From: Comamonadaceae bacterium
Lineage (GTDB): Bacteria; Pseudomonadota; Gammaproteobacteria; Burkholderiales; Burkholderiaceae_C
Direction of reading: 5' to 3'
Assembly: GCA_947494405.1 (NCBI GenBank)
Contig: CANLWQ010000048.1
Span: 1 to 10,402, forward strand
Length of the DNA stretch: 10,402 nt
Under the pieces are notes generated by a model. That model saw only the letters and a list, made by a program, of their open reading frames with translations, did no database searches and had not been told where the DNA came from. Below are positions 8,126 to 10,402 of this stretch, piece after piece (within the stretch, counting starts at the first letter, position 1; every line of letters starts with the position of its first letter). The position numbers and the translations under genes were made by a program.

Positions 8126-9379
8126 TTGTATCAGCATATCAAGCTGCCCGCCAAGGGCGAAAAAATCGTTGTCAACAAGGATATGTCTTTGACTGTTCCT
8201 TTGCAACCCATCATCCCTTTTATTGAAGGCGACGGTACGGGTTTTGACATCACACCTGTCATGATCAAAGTGGTTGATGCCGCAGTTGCCAAAGCCTATG
8301 GTGGCAAGCGCCAAATTCATTGGATGGAGGTCTACGCAGGCGAAAAATCCACCCAAATTTATGGCCCCGATGTGTGGTTGCCTGAAGAAACCTTGGCGGT
8401 ATTGAAAGAATATGTGGTCTCCATCAAAGGCCCGTTAACCACGCCTGTGGGTGGCGGCATTCGCTCTTTGAATGTGGCTTTGCGCCAAGAACTCGACCTT
8501 TACGTTTGTTTGCGCCCCGTTCAATATTTCAAAGGCGTGCCTTCACCCTTGAAAGAGCCGGAGAAGACCCACATGGTGATCTTCCGCGAGAACTCGGAAG
8601 ACATATACGCTGGCATCGAATATGAAGCCGAAAGCGATAAAGCCAAAAAGCTGATCAAGTTCTTGATCGATGAAATGGGCGTGACAAAAATCCGTTTCCC
8701 CAATACCTCTGGTATCGGCATCAAACCGGTTTCTCGCGAGGGAACTGAGCGCTTGGTACGAAAAGCGATTCAGTACGCGATTGACAACGACAAGCCCAAT
8801 GTGACCATTGTTCACAAAGGCAACATCATGAAATACACAGAGGGTGGTTTCCGTGACTGGTCTTATGCATTGGCGCAAAAAGAGTTTGGCGCAGAGTTGA
8901 TTGACGGCGGTCCTTGGTGCAAATTTAAAAACCCCAAAACCGGCAAAGAAATCATTGTCAAAGACAGTATTGCTGACGCTTTTTTACAGCAAATTTTGTT
9001 GCGTCCTGCGGAGTACAGCGTGATTGCCACCCTCAACCTCAATGGCGACTACATTTCCGACGCATTGGCCGCGCAAGTCGGTGGCATTGGCATAGCCCCA
9101 GGCGCGAATTTGTCTGACTCGGTGGCTTGTTTTGAAGCTACACACGGAACTGCGCCTAAATATGCAGGCAAAGACTATGTGAATCCAGGGTCCCTCATAT
9201 TGTCAGCAGAAATGATGCTGCGTCACATGGGTTGGACGGAAGCAGCAGACCTGATCATTGCTTCTATGGAGAAATCCATTCAGAGCAAAAAAGTGACTTA
9301 TGACTTTGCCCGTTTGATGGAGGGTGCTACCCAAGTCAGTTGCTCTGGTTTTGGTGAGGTGATGATCGAGCACATGTGA
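8126..9379 (+). CDS. icd: Isocitrate dehydrogenase, NADP-dependent (TTG start)
   Basis: This TCA-cycle enzyme converts isocitrate and NADP+ to 2-oxoglutarate, CO2 and NADPH in the cytoplasm. The 417-residue protein is the homodimeric E. coli type. Isocitrate-binding residues are present: Ser114 in [12 protein letters not shown], Arg120, Arg130, Arg154, with catalytic Tyr161 ([10 protein letters not shown]) and Lys231 ([13 protein letters not shown]), and metal ligands Asp308 and Asp312 (NGDYISD). NADP specificity is shown by Lys345-Tyr346 in HGTAPKYAG and by Tyr392/Arg396 in TYDFARLM, matching E. coli Lys344, Tyr345, Tyr391 and Arg395. Ser114 is the residue that AceK phosphorylates in E. coli, so glyoxylate-bypass control is possible if aceK exists elsewhere. 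The TTG start at 8126 is supported by TGGAGA five bases upstream. The gene ends just before a hairpin-forming segment and converges on csp. Confidence 0.97.
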   Translation: MYQHIKLPAKGEKIVVNKDMSLTVPLQPIIPFIEGDGTGFDITPVMIKVVDAAVAKAYGGKRQIHWMEVYAGEKSTQIYGPDVWLPEETLAVLKEYVVSIKGPLTTPVGGGIRSLNVALRQELDLYVCLRPVQYFKGVPSPLKEPEKTHMVIFRENSEDIYAGIEYEAESDKAKKLIKFLIDEMGVTKIRFPNTSGIGIKPVSREGTERLVRKAIQYAIDNDKPNVTIVHKGNIMKYTEGGFRDWSYALAQKEFGAELIDGGPWCKFKNPKTGKEIIVKDSIADAFLQQILLRPAEYSVIATLNLNGDYISDALAAQVGGIGIAPGANLSDSVACFEATHGTAPKYAGKDYVNPGSLILSAEMMLRHMGWTEAADLIIASMEKSIQSKKVTYDFARLMEGATQVSCSGFGEVMIEHM

Positions 9380-9385
9380 TGGGCT

Positions 9386-9415
9386 TTTGGGGTTACCCCA
9401 TTGGGTTTCCCCAAA
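9386..9415. terminator. Possible bidirectional terminator hairpin between icd and csp
   Basis: TTTGGGG (9386-9392) and CCCCAAA (9409-9415) are a perfect 7-bp inverted repeat. Inside it, two small hairpins compete: TGGGG-TTA-CCCCA (9388-9400) and TTGGG-TTTC-CCCAA (9401-9414). It sits between two convergent genes, where a shared terminator is expected. There is no T-run after it on either strand, so classical intrinsic termination is uncertain. Confidence 0.42.
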
Positions 9416-9419
9416 CACG

Positions 9420-9728
9420 TCAGAGGTTTTGACTGCCCAAATTGGCTCTGAATTGCGGGGTTCGCAATCTTGAGCTTCTTACATTTCCACTTGGCACAAC
9501 TGCGTTGTCGGGACTGGCCGGTGCAGCAATGACTTTGATATTTTGAGCCATCCAACCCCTGGGGCCTTCAATCAGTTCATACATAACGCTGGCACCTTGT
9601 TGCAAGGTTTTAAAGCCTGTCATATCGACTTGGCTGAAATGCGCAAAAACATCTTGATCAATTTCTGCCGATTCAATGAAACCAAACCCCTTGTGGTTGT
9701 TAAACCATTTAACGATGCCAAACGACAT
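9420..9728 (-). CDS. Cold-shock-domain protein with C-terminal extension (CspD-like position)
   Basis: Cold-shock proteins bind single-stranded RNA/DNA and act as RNA chaperones or growth-phase regulators. Residues 1-68 of this 102-residue protein form a cold-shock domain: GIVKWFNNHKGFGFIES contains RNP1 (KGFGFIES, 13-20) and DVFAHFS (26-32) is RNP2. Typical family members are about 67-75 residues, so residues 69-102 are an extra tail rich in Ser, Asn and Arg and poor in acidic residues. All four tail arginines use AGA or CGA codons. The ATG at 9728 follows AAGGGAG at five-base spacing; a GTG two codons upstream lies within that site. The gene is divergent from clpS-clpA, as cspD is in E. coli, which suggests the ortholog, but identity as CspD is not certain. 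Confidence 0.93.
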   Translation of the reverse strand: MSFGIVKWFNNHKGFGFIESAEIDQDVFAHFSQVDMTGFKTLQQGASVMYELIEGPRGWMAQNIKVIAAPASPDNAVVPSGNVRSSRLRTPQFRANLGSQNL

Positions 9729-9733
9729 AAACA

Positions 9734-9740
9734 CTCCCTT
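9734..9740 (-). promoter_or_regulatory. Ribosome-binding site of the csp gene
   Basis: AAGGGAG on the minus strand is five bases upstream of ATG 9728. The in-frame GTG at 9734 overlaps this site and is therefore not the start. Confidence 0.75.
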
Positions 9741-9785
9741 TGTTTTATAAAATACTTATTTTTAACTAAAAATGAATACTAAATG

Positions 9786-9814
9786 ATTTAAATACAGTTC
9801 AAATTTTTTGTAAA
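9786..9814 (-). promoter_or_regulatory. Candidate promoter of the csp gene
   Basis: TTTACA (9809-9814, 5 of 6 to the -35 consensus) and TTAAAT (9786-9791, 4 of 6 to the -10) are separated by 17 bases on the minus strand. This would give a 5' leader of roughly 50 nt. The whole 9729-9899 gap is AT-rich, so chance matches are easy. Confidence 0.35.
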
Positions 9815-9899
9815 GTGGGTTTTCATTTTTTTTCCAGCGAATTTCTGGACAATTTTTCAATTTTCTCAAGGGATGGATCAGCATCGATAGAATGCAGAT

Positions 9900-10247
9900 A
9901 TGGCAACCACCCCCTCCAACCCTGTTATTGCGCCCGTACGCACGGGGGATTCCGACTCTGTAGTGCTGGAGCGGCGAACCCAAAAAACCCAGCCTCCGCA
10001 GATGTACCAAGTCGTCATGCTCAACGATGATTTCACTCCCATGGAGTTTGTGGTCATGGTTTTGCAAGAGTTTTTTGGTAAAGACCGTGAAGCGGCTACC
10101 CAAATCATGCTGAAAATCCATTTGGATGGCAAAGGGGTATGCGGCGTTTACACCCGCGATGTTGCAACCAGCAAGGTCGATCAGGTTCAAGATGCAGCCC
10201 ATCAAGCGGGTCACCCTTTACAAGCTGTGGTTGAACCCGTTGAATAA
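9900..10247 (+). CDS. clpS: ATP-dependent Clp protease adaptor ClpS
   Basis: ClpS recognises proteins with destabilising N-terminal residues (N-degrons) and hands them to ClpA for degradation by ClpAP. The 115-residue protein has a disordered N-terminal tail (about 1-33, Pro/Ser/Thr-rich), which in the family is needed for delivery into ClpA, followed by the folded core. The N-degron pocket signature is clear: [12 protein letters not shown] (41-52) with Asn42, Asp43, Asp44, Thr46 and Met48, and His74 in [21 protein letters not shown] (81-92) closes the family pattern. The ATG at 9900 gives the normal N-terminus. There is no clear Shine-Dalgarno sequence, but TAGAAT at 9888-9893 resembles a -10 element that would place transcription start at or near the ATG. 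clpA starts 57 bp downstream. Confidence 0.96.
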   Translation: MATTPSNPVIAPVRTGDSDSVVLERRTQKTQPPQMYQVVMLNDDFTPMEFVVMVLQEFFGKDREAATQIMLKIHLDGKGVCGVYTRDVATSKVDQVQDAAHQAGHPLQAVVEPVE

Positions 10248-10304
10248 TCGACTATCGTTTCCATATACAGTTAAACCTACAGAGACCGCCACAAGGAAAT
10301 TTCC

Positions 10305-10402
10305 ATGATTGCCCAAGAACTTGAAGTCAGCTTACACATGGCCTTTGTTGAGGCTAGACAGCAAAGGCATGAGTTCATCACCGTCGAGCACTTGCTGCTG
10401 GC
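10305..10402 (+). CDS. clpA: ATP-dependent Clp protease ATP-binding subunit ClpA, N-terminus (3' end outside window)
   Basis: Only the first 32 codons are visible, and they encode the start of the Clp N-terminal domain: MIAQELEVSLHMAFVEARQQ followed by RHEFITVEHLLLA. The H-E-F-I-T-V-E-H-L-L-L pattern is typical of ClpA, and the position right after clpS confirms the assignment. ClpA is the AAA+ unfoldase that feeds substrates to ClpP; its N-domain is where ClpS docks. AAGGA (10293-10297) lies seven bases upstream of the ATG, a better ribosome-binding site than that of clpS. No terminator is seen between clpS and clpA, so they are probably one operon. Confidence 0.93.
   Translation, partial: MIAQELEVSLHMAFVEARQQRHEFITVEHLLL

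Noticed and set aside
8024..8878. Minus-strand open frames across the icd 5' half
   Set aside because: They are antisense to a well conserved isocitrate dehydrogenase, with composition explained by the codons of icd.

Overview
The window reads as an ordinary core stretch of a betaproteobacterial chromosome, most likely Burkholderiales, family Comamonadaceae or a close relative. This is inferred from the protein sequences (LexA, isocitrate dehydrogenase starting MYQHIK, an exbB-exbD-lpxK-kdsB-adk cluster) and from gene order; no 16S or other marker is present. Genes are dense, often separated by a few bases or overlapping. I see no transposase, integrase, phage gene, CRISPR array, tRNA or rRNA. 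I did not find a new multi-gene system. The best leads are regulatory or small-scale.

Layout. 1-409 (+): 3' part of a glutathione S-transferase gene. 415-1365 (-): lexA followed by a small uncharacterised gene in what looks like one transcript. Between lexA and the divergent asparaginase gene lie two tandem E. coli-type LexA boxes (1419-1434 and 1438-1453). 1475-2458 (+): cytoplasmic L-asparaginase, whose 3' end overlaps adk by 10 bp. 2449-6201 (-): a tight cluster transcribed in the order exbB, exbD, lpxK, Trm112-like small gene, kdsB, adk. It joins a proton-driven inner-membrane motor pair to lipid A and Kdo activation, with adenylate kinase at the end. 6266-7546 (+): xseA, divergent from exbB. 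7552-8037 (-): exported DUF192 protein, convergent with xseA. 8126-9379 (+): NADP-dependent isocitrate dehydrogenase from a TTG start. 9420-9728 (-): a cold-shock-domain protein with an unusual C-terminal tail. 9900-10402 (+): clpS and the start of clpA, divergent from the csp gene as cspD is from clpSA in E. coli.

The genes fall into functional groups: SOS control and DNA repair (lexA, xseA), outer-membrane lipopolysaccharide precursor synthesis (lpxK, kdsB, perhaps exbBD), nucleotide and central metabolism (adk, icd, asparaginase), and protein quality control (clpS, clpA). Several annotated starts hinge on visible ribosome-binding sites: lexA at 1365, the small gene at 681, adk at 3105, exbB at TTG 6201, icd at TTG 8126 and csp at 9728. 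There is no gene-free stretch longer than 300 bases; the longest is the AT-rich 171 bp between csp and clpS.
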